DNA of 64,000 bases from contig NZ_CP079869.1 in NCBI RefSeq assembly GCF_025263265.1, forward strand, positions 3,348,001 through 3,412,000, given 5' to 3'. The notes under the pieces were generated by a model that had not been told where the DNA came from, made no database searches, and was given only the letters and a program-made list of their open reading frames with translations. Every line of letters starts with the position of its first letter. The stretch's first letter is position 1. Made by a program: the position numbers and the translations under genes. This DNA is from Mycobacterium sp. SMC-4 (GTDB lineage: Bacteria; Actinomycetota; Actinomycetes; Mycobacteriales; Mycobacteriaceae). Below, piece after piece: positions 54,633-64,000 of the stretch.

Positions 54633-56555
54633 CTAGGCCGTCAGGTCGTTACCGCTGGCCTGCTCGAGCAGACTACGCCGGTAGGCCTCCATCGCCACCA
54701 GGTCGCCGAACAGTGCGTGGTACTCGTCACCCTGCTCCACGGGTGACATCCGCTGCAGCTTCGACTTCACCTCGGCGATCTGCCGGCCGATCCACACCTC
54801 CTGCAACCTGGCCAGCACACCGCCGACGTATCGCGGCAACTGCTCGTCCTCGGCGTTGATGGCGTCCACACCAAGTTCGTTGACCAGCGTCGCCGACTCC
54901 GCAGTCGCAACCTGCGAACGCACCGCCTCGATCCACTGGGCCCCGCTCATCCCGGCCGAGGTGCCGCCCGCTGCCCCGATCGCGGCCCGCACCGCCGCGT
55001 AGCCGGGATGGGTGAAGCTCTCGGCGGCCAGCGAGTCGAACACCGGGCCGGCCAGCGCCGGATACTGCAGCGCCGCTTTGAGCGCCTCACGCTGCGGCCA
55101 CAGTGTGGGGTCGGCGGGATCGGGTCGCGCCGGGCCCGAAGGCGCGGTGTCACCGCCGACCGGCCGCGGCTTGACCGTCTCGGCCCGTCGCCGGGACCGC
55201 TCCGGCATCCCCCGCTTGCTGGCTTCCTCGCGCACCCGGGACAGCACCTGGCCTTCGTCGCGCCAACCGGTCCACCCCGCCAGCCGGCGTGCATATTCGT
55301 CGCGCAGCGCATAGTCGCGGATCCGCGCAACCAACGGCACGCATCGGCGCAGCGCGTCGACTTGCGCGGAGGGATCGTTGTCCAGCACGTCGCCGCTGGG
55401 GATCAGGCTGCGGATCGCGAACTCGAACATCGGGATGCGGCGAGCCACCAGGTCCCGCAGTGCCCCATCACCGGATTTCAGCCGTAGATCACAGGGATCC
55501 ATGCCGTCGGCGGCGATGGCCACGAACGATTTGCCCGCCACCTGCTGGTCACCGTCGAAGGCCTTGAGCGCGGCGGCTTGTCCGGCGGCGTCACCGTCGA
55601 AGACGAAAATCAGCTCACCCCGGTACCAGTTGTCGTCCATCATCAACCGGCGCAGCAGCGCCAGGTGGCCGTCGCCGAACGCCGTGCCGCACGACGCGAC
55701 CGCGGTGGCCTCACCGGCCAGATGCATCGCCATCACGTCGGTGTAGCCCTCGACGACGACCGCGCGGTGTCCTTTGGCAATGTCGCGCCTGGCCAGATCC
55801 AGACCGAACAGCACCGCCGACTTCTTGTAGAGCACCGTCTCGGGGGTGTTGACGTACTTGGCTTCCATCGGGTCGTCGTCGAAGATCCGACGCGCACCGA
55901 AGCCGATCACCTCACCCCCGCCGGCGCGGATCGGCCACAGCAGGCGCCGATGGAAACGGTCCATCGGACCGCGCCGACCTTCCCGGGACAGCCCCGCAGC
56001 CTCGAGCTCCTTGAACTCGAATCCCTTCCGCAGCAAGTGTTTGGTCAGCGAGTCCCAGCCCGGGGGCGCGAAGCCGCAGCCGAACCGGGCGGCCGCCCCG
56101 GCGTCGAAGTTGCGATCGAGCAGGTATTGACGCGCCGGCGCGGCATCGGGGCCCTGCAACGCCTCGGCGTAGAACTCCTGCGCGGCGAGGTTGGCGGCCA
56201 GCAGCCTGCTGCGGCTGCCGCGGTCGCGTTGCACGTTGGTCGTCGAGCCACCGGTATAGGTGACGGTGTAACCGACGCGGTCGGCGAGCAGCTCGACGGC
56301 CTCGACGAAACTGACGTGCTCGATTTTCTGCACGAACGCGTAGACGTCACCGCCCTCACCGCATCCGAAGCAGTGGAAATGTCCGTGGTTGGGCCGCACG
56401 TGGAACGACGGCGACTTCTCGTCGTGGAAGGGACACAGACCCTTCAGTGAATCGGCTCCGGCCCGGCGCAGTTGGACGTAGTCGCCGACCAGGTCCTCGA
56501 TGTTGACCCGCTCGCGGATGGCGGCGATGTCTCGATCTGGAATACGCCCGGCCAC
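54633..56555 (-). CDS. dnaG: DNA primase
   Basis: DnaG makes RNA primers at the replication fork. The 640-residue protein has the CHC2 zinc-binding domain (Cys41, His44, Cys62, Cys65). The primase core carries GFGARRI. The Toprim centre has Glu in VVVEGYTDVMAMH and the DGD metal site in FVFDGDAAGQAA. A C-terminal DnaB-binding helical domain completes it. The GTG start follows the dgt stop by 9 bp, so dgt and dnaG form an operon, as in M. tuberculosis (Rv2343c-Rv2344c). Confidence 0.96.
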   Translation of the reverse strand: MAGRIPDRDIAAIRERVNIEDLVGDYVQLRRAGADSLKGLCPFHDEKSPSFHVRPNHGHFHCFGCGEGGDVYAFVQKIEHVSFVEAVELLADRVGYTVTYTGGSTTNVQRDRGSRSRLLAANLAAQEFYAEALQGPDAAPARQYLLDRNFDAGAAARFGCGFAPPGWDSLTKHLLRKGFEFKELEAAGLSREGRRGPMDRFHRRLLWPIRAGGGEVIGFGARRIFDDDPMEAKYVNTPETVLYKKSAVLFGLDLARRDIAKGHRAVVVEGYTDVMAMHLAGEATAVASCGTAFGDGHLALLRRLMMDDNWYRGELIFVFDGDAAGQAAALKAFDGDQQVAGKSFVAIAADGMDPCDLRLKSGDGALRDLVARRIPMFEFAIRSLIPSGDVLDNDPSAQVDALRRCVPLVARIRDYALRDEYARRLAGWTGWRDEGQVLSRVREEASKRGMPERSRRRAETVKPRPVGGDTAPSGPARPDPADPTLWPQREALKAALQYPALAGPVFDSLAAESFTHPGYAAVRAAIGAAGGTSAGMSGAQWIEAVRSQVATAESATLVNELGVDAINAEDEQLPRYVGGVLARLQEVWIGRQIAEVKSKLQRMSPVEQGDEYHALFGDLVAMEAYRRSLLEQASGNDLTA

Positions 56556-56564
56556 CGCGTCAGT

Positions 56565-57860
56565 CTAGAGGCCGGTTTCCAGGGGCCGGGGCGATCGGGC
56601 TTCGTGGACCCGCTCCAGCCGGCCTTCGGTGTAGCTGGCCAGCTGATCGACCACCACGCGCAGTCGTGCGCCGTCGTCGGCAGCGGCGTCGAACTGTGCG
56701 GCGAATTGCGGATCGAGACTGCCCGGCGCCTGGCCCCACAGCGTCAACGCCACCTCCTGGATGCGGGTGCGCTGGTCGGCCTGGATCTCCAGATGACGGT
56801 GATCGGACATGATGAACTGCAGCGCAAGGGTCTTGAGCACCGCCACCTCGGCGCGCACCAGCGTCGGCACCGCGAGGTCGGCCTCGAAGCGACGCAGCCG
56901 ACCGGCTCCGGCGGCCTCGCGGGTGGCGCTGACCGCGGCGTTGGCGAACCGTCCGACCAGCTCACTGGTCAGTGTCTTGAGCGCCACCGACGCCGCCAGG
57001 GTGCCGTCGAACTTGCCCACCGCAGCGACCACCGGCACCTCTGAGAGGCGTGTGGCGGCTGCCATCAGATCGTCAGGTTCCAGGGTCGGGAACGACCGCG
57101 CCCCGACGTGGGCCAGCGCAGCCGCGGCATCGTCGTCAGCCAGCACCCGCAGGTCGATCCGCCCGCTCATCACACCGTCCTCGACGTCGTGCACCGAATA
57201 GGCGACGTCGTCGGCCCAGTCCATCACCTGGGCCTCCAGGCACGGCCGCTCCGGCGGCGCGCCGGTACGCACCCAGTCCGCGGCGACCATGTCGTCAGTG
57301 GAGAAACCGTCATAGAAGCCGAACTTGCGACGTTCCCCCACCCGCGCCCACGGATACTTCGTCACCGCATCCAGCGCGGCCCGGGTCAGGTTCAGGCCTG
57401 CGCTGCGGCCCTGGCTGTCAAGCACTTTGGGTTCCAGCCTGGTCAGGATCCGGAAATTCTGGGCGTTGCCCTCGAAGCCGCCGAACGCCTTGGCGATCTC
57501 GTCGAGCGCCCGTTCGCCGTTGTGCCCGTAAGGCGGGTGGCCGATGTCGTGGGCCAACCCCGCGAGGTCGACGAGATCGGGGTCGCATCCCAGCTCCACG
57601 GCCATCCCGCGGCCGATCTGGGCCACCTCCAGCGAATGGGTCAACCGGGTGCGTGGTGTGTCCCCTTCGCGTGGGCCGACCACCTGCGTCTTGTCGGCCA
57701 GCCGGCGCAGTGCCGCGCAGTGCAGCACGCGGGCGCGGTCGCGCGCGAAGTCCGAGCGGTGCTCGGCGCCGGCGCCGGGCAGCCCGGCCTTCTTGGCCGG
57801 CTCGGCCACCAGCCGTTCGCGATCGAACGCGTCGTAGCTGTTCTGCAGTTGAGGGCTCAC
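56565..57860 (-). CDS. dgt: Deoxyguanosinetriphosphate triphosphohydrolase-like protein
   Basis: This HD-domain phosphohydrolase cleaves dGTP (or other dNTPs) to the nucleoside and triphosphate. The 431-residue protein shows His75 in LTHSLEV and the His104-Asp105 pair in [12 protein letters not shown], with the N-terminal R/Q-rich motif [10 protein letters not shown]. The GTG of the chosen start gives the same length as the M. tuberculosis protein (Rv2344c). It leads the dgt-dnaG operon. Confidence 0.94.
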   Translation of the reverse strand: MSPQLQNSYDAFDRERLVAEPAKKAGLPGAGAEHRSDFARDRARVLHCAALRRLADKTQVVGPREGDTPRTRLTHSLEVAQIGRGMAVELGCDPDLVDLAGLAHDIGHPPYGHNGERALDEIAKAFGGFEGNAQNFRILTRLEPKVLDSQGRSAGLNLTRAALDAVTKYPWARVGERRKFGFYDGFSTDDMVAADWVRTGAPPERPCLEAQVMDWADDVAYSVHDVEDGVMSGRIDLRVLADDDAAAALAHVGARSFPTLEPDDLMAAATRLSEVPVVAAVGKFDGTLAASVALKTLTSELVGRFANAAVSATREAAGAGRLRRFEADLAVPTLVRAEVAVLKTLALQFIMSDHRHLEIQADQRTRIQEVALTLWGQAPGSLDPQFAAQFDAAADDGARLRVVVDQLASYTEGRLERVHEARSPRPLETGL

Positions 57861-57914
57861 CGCCCCACAGTCTGCCAGCACGCCGGATTCGATCCGCGCA
57901 CTACATTGGCCTGT

Positions 57915-59921
57915 ATGCGCACCCCCCGACTACTCGGCATGCTCAGCATGCTCGGTGTCCTGTTCATGACCGCGGCTCTGCTGGCCCCCAGTGTGGGCGC
58001 CACACCGCCGATGCGATTGGCCGAATACGTCACCGACGAGGCCAACGCGCTCGACTCCGCGGGCCGCGCCGAGGTCACGCAGGCCGTCGAACGGCTCTAC
58101 CAACAAGACCGGATCCGGCTGTGGGTGGTCTTCGTCGAGGGCTTCTCCGGACAGAACGCGCAGAGCTGGGCGCAATCGACCTACCGCGCCAGCGATCTGG
58201 GCAACCGGGACGCCATCCTGGCGGTGGCCACCGTCGACCGCGCCTATGCATTCCTGGCCCCCACCGACGCACTGCGTGGTGTCGACATCGACCGCATCCG
58301 CACCGACGACATCGAACCACTGCTGCGCGACGGCAACTGGGCCGGCGCGGCGGTGGCCGCCGCGGACGGTCTGTCCGGCGACAACCGCTCAGGTGGCTCG
58401 GCGAGCTGGACGGGCATGCTGGTCTTTCTGGGCCTGATCGGGATCGCGGTGGTGGTGCTGTTGCTGTGGCAGCGTCGGCGTCGACGCAAGCGCCGTGAAG
58501 CCGAGATCGCGGCCGCACAGCGCGTCGACCCAGCCGACCCCAACGCACTGGCAGGTGTCTCACTTGATGCGCTCGACGACCTGTCCCGCCGGATCGTCGT
58601 CGAAGTAGACAATGAAGTGCGGACCAGCGAGAGCGAACTGGCACTCGCGGTCGAGGAATTCGGCGAACGCGACACCGCGGCGTTCACCCAGGCCGTGACC
58701 AACGCGAGGAACACGCTGGCCCAGGCGCTCAACGTGCGGCAGATTCTCGACGACGCGGTTCCCGAGACACCCCAGCAGCGCCGCGACCTGCTGACCCGGG
58801 TGATCGTCGCGGCTGCCAAGGCCGACCGGGAACTGGAAGCCCAGCGCGAGTCCTTCGCCAAACTGCGTGACCTGGTGATCAACGCGCCCACCCGGCTGGA
58901 CAAGCTGACCCAGCAGATGGTCGACCTGACCGCGCGGTTGGCACCTGCCGAGCAGACGCTGACCGGGCTGCGCTCCCAGTTCTCCGACTCTGCGCTGGCC
59001 TCGGTATCGGACAACATCGACGAGGCCCGCGAGCGGTTGGCCTTCGCCGAACGCAGCATCGACACCGGACGTGAGCTGGTCGCGCGCCCGGCCAATCGGC
59101 AGATCGGGCTGGTCGACGCGATCCACGCTGCCGAGGCGGCGCTGGGCCAGGCCCGCACATTGCTCGAGGCAGTCGACAGCGCCGCCACCGATATCAACCG
59201 TGCGATCAGCAGCCTGCCCGCCGTCATCGCCGATGCCCAGCGAGGGATCAGCCAGGCCGGTGAACAGCTGGCACAGGGCAGGCTGGCGGTGGCCACCGAG
59301 CTGAGCGCTGCCCGCGACGCGGCCCTGGAGGCGGTGGCACACGCCCAAAGCGAGGGCAGCACCGATCCGCTCGGAGCCTTCACCCGGTTGACGCAGGCCG
59401 ACGCCGAGCTGGATCGGTTGCTCGCCGACGTGGAGCAAGAGCGAGAAGCCCACGACCGACTGACCAGGACCTACGATCAGGCGCTGTTCACCGCCCAGTC
59501 ACGGGTGCGCGCGGTCTCGGACTACATCGACACCCGACGCGGCGTCGTCGGCCCCGAGGCCCGCACCCGATTGTCGGAGGCAGTGCGTCAGCTGCAGGCC
59601 GCCCGCGACAAGCGCGAGACCAATCTCAACGAGGCGCTGGCGCACGCCAACGGCGCCGCGATGCTGGCCGGGCAGGCGCAGTCGCTGGCCAACGCCGATG
59701 TCACCGCCGCCCAGCGCCATTTCAGCGGGCCGTACGGCGGTGGCGGCGGGGGCGGCCAGATGGGTGCCGTGGTCGGCGGCATCATCCTGGGCAACCTGCT
59801 CTCCGGTGCGCTGCGCGGCGGCTTCGGCGGCGGCGGATTCGGGGGCGGCTTCGGCGGTGGCGGATTCAGCGGCGGCGGTGGCGGTTTCGGCGGCCTGGGC
59901 GGTGGCGGCGGCCGGTTTTAG
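57915..59921 (+). CDS. TPM-domain membrane protein with coiled coil and Gly-rich tail
   Basis: The 668-residue protein corresponds to Rv2345. A signal peptide ([20 protein letters not shown]...) is followed by the TPM/YgcG domain (~30-155: [35 protein letters not shown]). One transmembrane helix lies at ~175-195 ([18 protein letters not shown]). A basic stop-transfer and a long Ala/Glu/Arg-rich coiled coil (~230-590) precede a Gly-rich tail in FGGGGF-type repeats. The TPM domain faces outside and the coiled coil is cytoplasmic. Function unknown; TPM proteins are linked to membrane protein repair in other systems. Confidence 0.88.
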   Translation: MRTPRLLGMLSMLGVLFMTAALLAPSVGATPPMRLAEYVTDEANALDSAGRAEVTQAVERLYQQDRIRLWVVFVEGFSGQNAQSWAQSTYRASDLGNRDAILAVATVDRAYAFLAPTDALRGVDIDRIRTDDIEPLLRDGNWAGAAVAAADGLSGDNRSGGSASWTGMLVFLGLIGIAVVVLLLWQRRRRRKRREAEIAAAQRVDPADPNALAGVSLDALDDLSRRIVVEVDNEVRTSESELALAVEEFGERDTAAFTQAVTNARNTLAQALNVRQILDDAVPETPQQRRDLLTRVIVAAAKADRELEAQRESFAKLRDLVINAPTRLDKLTQQMVDLTARLAPAEQTLTGLRSQFSDSALASVSDNIDEARERLAFAERSIDTGRELVARPANRQIGLVDAIHAAEAALGQARTLLEAVDSAATDINRAISSLPAVIADAQRGISQAGEQLAQGRLAVATELSAARDAALEAVAHAQSEGSTDPLGAFTRLTQADAELDRLLADVEQEREAHDRLTRTYDQALFTAQSRVRAVSDYIDTRRGVVGPEARTRLSEAVRQLQAARDKRETNLNEALAHANGAAMLAGQAQSLANADVTAAQRHFSGPYGGGGGGGQMGAVVGGIILGNLLSGALRGGFGGGGFGGGFGGGGFSGGGGGFGGLGGGGGRF

Positions 59922-59935
59922 GCACGAGCAGAAAC

Positions 59936-61324
59936 TCAGGCGCCTTTGAGCCGCACCGCGAGATAATCGGCAACCTCGGTCAGCGCCACCCGTTCCTGGG
60001 TCATGCCATCGCGCTCGCGGATGGTGACCGCGTGGTCCTCGAGCGAGTCGAAGTCCACCGTCACGCAGTACGGCGTGCCGATCTCGTCCTGGCGGCGGTA
60101 GCGCCGACCGATGGCACCGGCATCGTCGAATTCGACGTTCCAGTTCCTGCGGAGTTCGGCTGCCAGGTCCCGGGCTTTGGGTGACAGGTCAGCGTGGCGT
60201 GACAGCGGCAGCACCGCCGCCTTGACCGGCGACAACCGCGGATCCAGCTTCAACACGGTGCGCTTGTCCACCCCGCCCTTGGCATTGGGCGCTTCGTCCT
60301 CGGTGTACGCGTCGACCAGAAACGCCATCAGCGACCGGGTCAGTCCGGCGGCGGGCTCGATCACATAGGGCACATACCGGGTGTCGTTGGCCTGGTCGTA
60401 GAAGGACAGATCGACACCGGAATGCTTTGCGTGAGTGGACAAATCGAAGTCCGTCCGGTTCGCGACACCTTCGAGCTCACCCCACGGGCTGCCGGCGAAA
60501 CCGAACTTGTATTCGATGTCGACTGTCCGGTCGGAGTAGTGCGACAGCTTCTCCGCCGGGTGTTCGTAGAGCCGAAGGTTGTCGCGGTCGATACCGAGGT
60601 CGACGTACCACTGCAGACGAGCGTCGATCCAGTATTGGTGCCACTGCGCCGCAGTCGACGGTTCGACGAAGAACTCCATCTCCATCTGCTCGAACTCCCG
60701 GGTGCGGAAGATGAAGTTGCCCGGCGTGATCTCGTTGCGGAAGCTCTTACCGATCTGGCCGATACCGAACGGCGGCTTCTTGCGCGCGGTGGTGACCACG
60801 TTGGCGAAGTTGACGAAGATGCCCTGGGCGGTCTCGGGTCGCAGATAGTGCAGACCCTCTTCGGTCTCGATCGGACCCAGGTAGGTCTTGAGCATCATGT
60901 TGAAGTCGCGCGGCTCGGTCCACTGACCGGGGTCACCGGTCTCGGGATCGCGGATGTCGGCCAGTCCGTTGGGCGGCGGGTGACCGTGCTTGGCCTCGTA
61001 GGCCTCCATCAGGTGGTCGGCGCGGTAGCGCTTGTGGGTGATCAGCGACTCGACCAGCGGATCGTTGAAGACCTCGACGTGACCGGAGGCCACCCACACC
61101 TGGCGGGGCAGGATGATCGCACTGTCGAGGCCGACCACGTCGTCGCGGCCGGTGACCACCGACTTCCACCACTGCCGTTTGATGTTCTCTTTGAGCTCGA
61201 CACCCAACGGCCCATAGTCCCAGGCGGATTTGGTGCCGCCGTAGATTTCGCCGGACTGAAACACCAGCCCACGACGCTTGGCGAGGTTGGCAACGGTGTC
61301 GATGATCGAGGAAGACGGAGCCAC
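59936..61324 (-). CDS. glyS: Glycyl-tRNA synthetase
   Basis: This class II aminoacyl-tRNA synthetase is of the dimeric alpha2 type. The 462-residue protein has motif 1 around [17 protein letters not shown], motif 2 ([20 protein letters not shown]) and motif 3 ([14 protein letters not shown]). An anticodon-binding domain closes the chain. It begins with GTG. It lies directly downstream of the TPM gene (converging, 14-bp gap) with no insertion between them, unlike M. tuberculosis. Confidence 0.95.
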   Translation of the reverse strand: MAPSSSIIDTVANLAKRRGLVFQSGEIYGGTKSAWDYGPLGVELKENIKRQWWKSVVTGRDDVVGLDSAIILPRQVWVASGHVEVFNDPLVESLITHKRYRADHLMEAYEAKHGHPPPNGLADIRDPETGDPGQWTEPRDFNMMLKTYLGPIETEEGLHYLRPETAQGIFVNFANVVTTARKKPPFGIGQIGKSFRNEITPGNFIFRTREFEQMEMEFFVEPSTAAQWHQYWIDARLQWYVDLGIDRDNLRLYEHPAEKLSHYSDRTVDIEYKFGFAGSPWGELEGVANRTDFDLSTHAKHSGVDLSFYDQANDTRYVPYVIEPAAGLTRSLMAFLVDAYTEDEAPNAKGGVDKRTVLKLDPRLSPVKAAVLPLSRHADLSPKARDLAAELRRNWNVEFDDAGAIGRRYRRQDEIGTPYCVTVDFDSLEDHAVTIRERDGMTQERVALTEVADYLAVRLKGA

Positions 61325-61367
61325 GGCTCAACAGCGTAGCGAGGCACGCCAGCGAGCGAGACGCCGG

Positions 61368-61395
61368 TTGACATGCATGGTTTCGCATGTATCGT
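61368..61395 (+). promoter_or_regulatory. smtB-zur promoter with ArsR/SmtB-type operator
   Basis: TTGACA (61368-61373) and TATCGT (61390-61395), 16 bp apart, fit a sigma-A promoter. Overlapping it, ACATGC-N8-GCATGT (61371-61390) is a 6-bp inverted repeat resembling operators of zinc-sensing ArsR/SmtB proteins. Binding of SmtB would block the promoter until zinc releases it. Confidence 0.6.
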
Positions 61396-61403
61396 GAAGG
61401 CTA

Positions 61404-61775
61404 ATGAAAACGGTTTCCAGGATCTCCGATTCGGCGAGCGAACACGATCCCGATCTGCGCGCCAGTGCCCCCCTGCCCGACCTGCCGTCCCGCGCTGTGC
61501 TCGACAACGCCGGCGACTTGCTGCGAGCGCTGGCCGCCCCGGTGCGTATCGCGATCGTGCTGCAGTTGCGCGAGGACGCTCGCTGCGTACACGAGCTCGT
61601 CGACGCGCTCGCTGTGCCACAGCCGTTGGTCAGCCAGCATCTGCGAATCCTCAAAGCCGCCGGTGTGGTGGAGGGGGAACGCTCGGGCCGGGAGGTGTTG
61701 TACCGCTTGGCCGATCACCACCTTGCCGAGATCGTGATCGCCGCGGTGACACACGCCGCCGAGGACATGCCGTGA
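61404..61775 (+). CDS. smtB: ArsR/SmtB-family zinc-responsive repressor
   Basis: The 123-residue protein has a winged helix-turn-helix (ELVDALAVPQPLVSQHLRIL) and the alpha-5 metal motif D-x-H-x10-H-x2-E exactly (Asp104, His106, His117, Glu120), the zinc-sensing site of SmtB/CzrA. It corresponds to Rv2358, which represses the smtB-zur operon when zinc is low. The GTGA overlap couples it to zur. Confidence 0.93.
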   Translation: MKTVSRISDSASEHDPDLRASAPLPDLPSRAVLDNAGDLLRALAAPVRIAIVLQLREDARCVHELVDALAVPQPLVSQHLRILKAAGVVEGERSGREVLYRLADHHLAEIVIAAVTHAAEDMP

Positions 61776-62170
61776 CCGGCGCCGTACGTGCGACGCGCCA
61801 GCGCGCGGCAATCAACGCGCTGCTGGAGAACCTCGAGGACTTCCGCTCGGCCCAGGAACTGCACGACGAGCTGCGTCGGCGCGGTGAGGCCATCGGCTTG
61901 ACCACCGTGTACCGCACTCTGCAGCAGATGGCTGCCAGCGGAGCGGTCGACACGCTGCGCACCGACACCGGCGAGTCGGTGTACCGGCGCTGTTCGGATC
62001 ATCATCACCACCACCTGGTCTGCCGTAATTGCGGATCCGCCGTGGAGATCGCTGGCAAACAGGTGGAGTCGTGGGCTGCCGAGGTGGCCCGCAAGCACGG
62101 CTTTTCCGAGGTCACCCACACCATCGAGATCTTCGGGCTGTGCACCCGGTGCGCCACGTCAGCCGGTTAG
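61772..62170 (+). CDS. zur: Zinc uptake regulator Zur (FurB)
   Basis: This Fur-family repressor binds DNA with zinc and shuts down zinc uptake and alternative ribosomal protein genes. The 132-residue protein has the DNA-binding helix (IGLTTVYRTLQQMAASG), the metal-binding His run near 77-81 with Cys84-x2-Cys87, and the structural Cys124-x2-Cys127. It corresponds to Rv2359. Its stop overlaps the stop region of the converging gene by 12 bp. Confidence 0.94.
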   Translation: MTGAVRATRQRAAINALLENLEDFRSAQELHDELRRRGEAIGLTTVYRTLQQMAASGAVDTLRTDTGESVYRRCSDHHHHHLVCRNCGSAVEIAGKQVESWAAEVARKHGFSEVTHTIEIFGLCTRCATSAG

Positions 62171-62566
62171 CGCCCGCCGGACATCGGACCCGGTGGCCAG
62201 CACCATCAGCAGCAGCGTCCGCAACGCGTCATCGGTGAGTCCGGCAGCCGGAAAGTTGTAGCGCAGCAGCACATCTCCGATCGCCGCCCCATCCTCGGGT
62301 GGGTCGACCTTCTCGACCAGCGACACCGTGCCCAACAGGGTCTCGTGGGTGAAGGCCCCCACCTCGGCGCGGGTGGTGTCGTTCAACGGCAAATCCCACA
62401 CCAGGACCTGCGTCAGCGACACCAGGTCCAGATCCGGGGCAATCGGCACAACGCGCAGCGAGGCAAAGGTCTGGCCGTGCTGTACGGTCAGCGCGCCGTC
62501 TTCTTCCTCGGTCACCGGCAGAATCTCGGTGAGCACGGCCGACAGTCGCTGTGACAGGTGCGCCAC
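62159..62566 (-). CDS. Conserved hypothetical protein (Rv2360c-like)
   Basis: This 135-residue actinobacterial protein of unknown function has a start reading MAHLSQRLSAVLTEIL and a mixed alpha/beta body (SLRVVPIAPDLDLVSLTQVL). A C-terminal helix ends GSDVRRALTG. It has no signal or membrane segment. The GTG lies 2 bp after the uppS stop, so it is read with uppS. Confidence 0.8.
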   Translation of the reverse strand: MAHLSQRLSAVLTEILPVTEEEDGALTVQHGQTFASLRVVPIAPDLDLVSLTQVLVWDLPLNDTTRAEVGAFTHETLLGTVSLVEKVDPPEDGAAIGDVLLRYNFPAAGLTDDALRTLLLMVLATGSDVRRALTG

Positions 62567-62568
62567 GA

Positions 62569-63453
62569 TCAGGCCCTTCCGAAGCGTCGGTTGCGGTGCA
62601 CGTACTCTTCGCATGCCGCCCACAGGTCGCGGCGGTCGTAGTCCGGCCACAGCTTGTCCTGGAACACATACTCGGCGTAGGCGGCCTGCCACAACAGGAA
62701 ATTGCTGGCGCGCTGCTCGCCGGAAGTCCGGATGAACAGGTCGACGTCGGGAATGTCGGCCCGGTGCAGATGCTTGGCGAACGACGCCTCGCTGATCCGC
62801 GACGGGTTGACCTTGCCGTCGACCGCCTCCTGGGCGAGCTGGCGCGCGGCCTCGACGATCTCGGTGCGCCCGCCGTAGTTCACGCAGTAGTTGATGGTGA
62901 TCACGTCGTTGCCGACCGTCATCTGCTCGGCGATGTCGAACTCCTTGATGACGCTGCGCCACATCCGCGGCCGAGACCCGACCCAGCGCATCCGCACACC
63001 CATGTCGTTGAGGTTCTCCCGGCGCCGACGCACCACCTCGCGGTTGAAGCCCATCAGGAATCGCACCTCCTCGGCGCTGCGTTTCCAGTTCTCGGTGGAG
63101 AACGCGTAGACCGTCAGGTGCTTGATCCCGATCTCGATGGCCCCGCAGGTGATGTCGATGAGCACCGCCTCCCCCATCTTGTGGCCTTCGGTGCGGCCCA
63201 GCCCGCGCTGGGTGGCCCAGCGACCGTTGCCGTCCATCACCACCGCCACGTGTTGGGGCACCTGATCGGCGGGAATCTGCGGGGCGGCGGCCTTGGAGGT
63301 GTGCTGCGGCGGACGCGCGAACCTGCCGTTGGTGCCGGCCGGGATCTCCGGGAAGACCACCGGCCAGCTGGAGGTGTCCGGAAAGCTCGGATAGTCCTCA
63401 GGCGCCGGGGGCAGCTGCGGGTAGCTGTGTTTCCCCGTCCGCTTGTTTGCCAT
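62569..63453 (-). CDS. uppS: Decaprenyl diphosphate synthase (cis-prenyltransferase)
   Basis: The enzyme makes the long-chain polyprenyl carrier for peptidoglycan and arabinogalactan. The 294-residue protein has the catalytic Asp74 in [10 protein letters not shown], the RTEGH motif, FSTENWKRS and the C-terminal [19 protein letters not shown] signature. An extended Pro-rich N-terminus (~65 residues) precedes the fold, as in mycobacterial Rv2361c. I chose the ATG at MANKRTGK by similarity; two ATGs 6 and 9 bp upstream are possible. It overlaps the end of recO by 56 bp. Confidence 0.94.
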   Translation of the reverse strand: MANKRTGKHSYPQLPPAPEDYPSFPDTSSWPVVFPEIPAGTNGRFARPPQHTSKAAAPQIPADQVPQHVAVVMDGNGRWATQRGLGRTEGHKMGEAVLIDITCGAIEIGIKHLTVYAFSTENWKRSAEEVRFLMGFNREVVRRRRENLNDMGVRMRWVGSRPRMWRSVIKEFDIAEQMTVGNDVITINYCVNYGGRTEIVEAARQLAQEAVDGKVNPSRISEASFAKHLHRADIPDVDLFIRTSGEQRASNFLLWQAAYAEYVFQDKLWPDYDRRDLWAACEEYVHRNRRFGRA

Positions 63454-64000
63454 GCGCATCATCCTGCCTGATGGGTTGCCCAGCCTTCCGATCCACCCGT
63501 TCCACGAGCGGCAGCGTCCGCAGCTTCCGTTCCAGGTGCCACTGCAGGTGCGCGGCGATCAACCCACTGGCCTGGCTGCGGTGCGCAGTGGTGGAGGTCT
63601 GTGCATGCTCCCAGTCCCCCTCGTAGAGCGCAGCCATCAGATCCACTACCGGCTGCGGTGGGGTCACCGACCCGGATGGCCGGCAGTGCACGCACACACT
63701 TCCGCCCGCCCCGACATGGAACGCCCGGTGCGGTCCTGGTGTGGCGCACCGCGCACACTCGGTCAGCGCGGGCGCCCAACCCGCCACGCCCATCGCGCGC
63801 AGCAGATATGCATCCAGGACCAGCTCACGGGGCCGACTGCCGTCGGCAACCGCGCGCAGTGCGGCGACGGTGAGTTTGTGCAGTGCAGGCGCCGGCGCGC
63901 GCTCCTCGCCGGCAAGCCGCTCAGCGGTCTCGAGCATCGCGCAGGCGCAGGTATAGCGGCCGTAGTCACTGACGATGTCGGAAGCAAACGCATCGAGAGC
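63398..64000 (-). CDS. recO: DNA repair protein RecO (5' end beyond window)
   Basis: RecO loads RecA with RecR in gap repair. The visible 200 residues cover the C-terminal two thirds. They include a Cys4 zinc site (CARC...CVHC), the helical segments [13 protein letters not shown] and [13 protein letters not shown], and the late [10 protein letters not shown]. The end is longer than in the M. tuberculosis protein (a polar tail ending PAAAPGA), and it runs 56 bp into uppS. The N-terminal OB fold lies outside the window. Confidence 0.9.
   Translation of the reverse strand, partial: ALDAFASDIVSDYGRYTCACAMLETAERLAGEERAPAPALHKLTVAALRAVADGSRPRELVLDAYLLRAMGVAGWAPALTECARCATPGPHRAFHVGAGGSVCVHCRPSGSVTPPQPVVDLMAALYEGDWEHAQTSTTAHRSQASGLIAAHLQWHLERKLRTLPLVERVDRKAGQPIRQDDAHGKQADGETQLPAAAPGA

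Overview
The window is high-GC actinobacterial DNA and reads as the chromosome of a Mycobacterium of the Mycolicibacterium (rapid-grower) type. The evidence is the mycolic-acid FAS-II operon fabD-acpM-kasA-kasB-accD6, mscR with its metallo-beta-lactamase partner, a LppP/LprE lipoprotein, and the block dnaG-dgt-TPM protein-glyS-smtB-zur-uppS-recO. All assignments were made by reading the sequence and recalling families; no database search was run. Rv numbers below are recalled M. tuberculosis counterparts.

Layout. 1-5.4 kb: FAS-II operon (+). 5.4-8.6 kb: an unfamiliar two-gene cassette (-) coding for a LamG-like protein and a Vps62-like protein. 8.8-10.5 kb: SDR and LysR, divergent. 10.5-15.2 kb: a glycerolipid neighbourhood (GlpD and TetR on -, flavin oxidase and diacylglycerol kinase on +). 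15.2-18.7 kb: DUF3145, a beta-lactamase-like protein, homocysteine methyltransferase and a SAM methyltransferase, all on -. 18.8-20.4 kb: a large LuxR regulator. 20.5-23.4 kb: mscR, an MBL hydrolase and a SABATH-like methyltransferase (+). 23.4-25.0 kb: a DapB-like oxidoreductase and a secreted protein (-). 25.2-30.9 kb: a complete oligopeptide-type ABC importer followed by an SDR (+). 31.3-34.4 kb: a secreted protein with an acidic tail (+), then a Rieske oxygenase/DapB-like pair (-) divergent from a TetR regulator at 34.5 kb. 35.1-37.7 kb: an exported M4-type metallopeptidase. 38.5-40.05 kb: a secreted-protein gene split by a complete IS481-family element. 40.4-42.3 kb: alpha/beta hydrolase, a CAU tRNA and a CMD-family protein. 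42.3-48.1 kb: PmbA, TldD and an ECF transporter in one minus-strand run that continues into the CMD gene. 48.2-52.7 kb: MarR+MFS, a VIT-family transporter and an acyl-CoA oxidase. 52.7-54.5 kb: a lipoprotein, a frameshifted HicB-like antitoxin gene, tRNA-Asn and two small genes. 54.6-64 kb: the conserved housekeeping block, ending inside recO.

How the genes work together. FabD charges AcpM, AccD6 supplies malonyl-CoA, and KasA/KasB elongate meromycolate chains. DagK, GlpD and the flavin oxidase fit glycerol-backbone lipid metabolism. MscR and the MBL protein fit mycothiol-linked formaldehyde and NO detoxification. SmtB and Zur form a zinc-responsive pair. The clearest recent event is the IS481-type insertion: removing the element and one 6-bp target copy restores an exact reading frame with a complete signal peptide. 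The best candidates for undescribed biology are the LamG/Vps62 cassette, the ECF-TldD-PmbA-CMD run, the Rieske/DapB-like/TetR module and the multidomain M4 protease.
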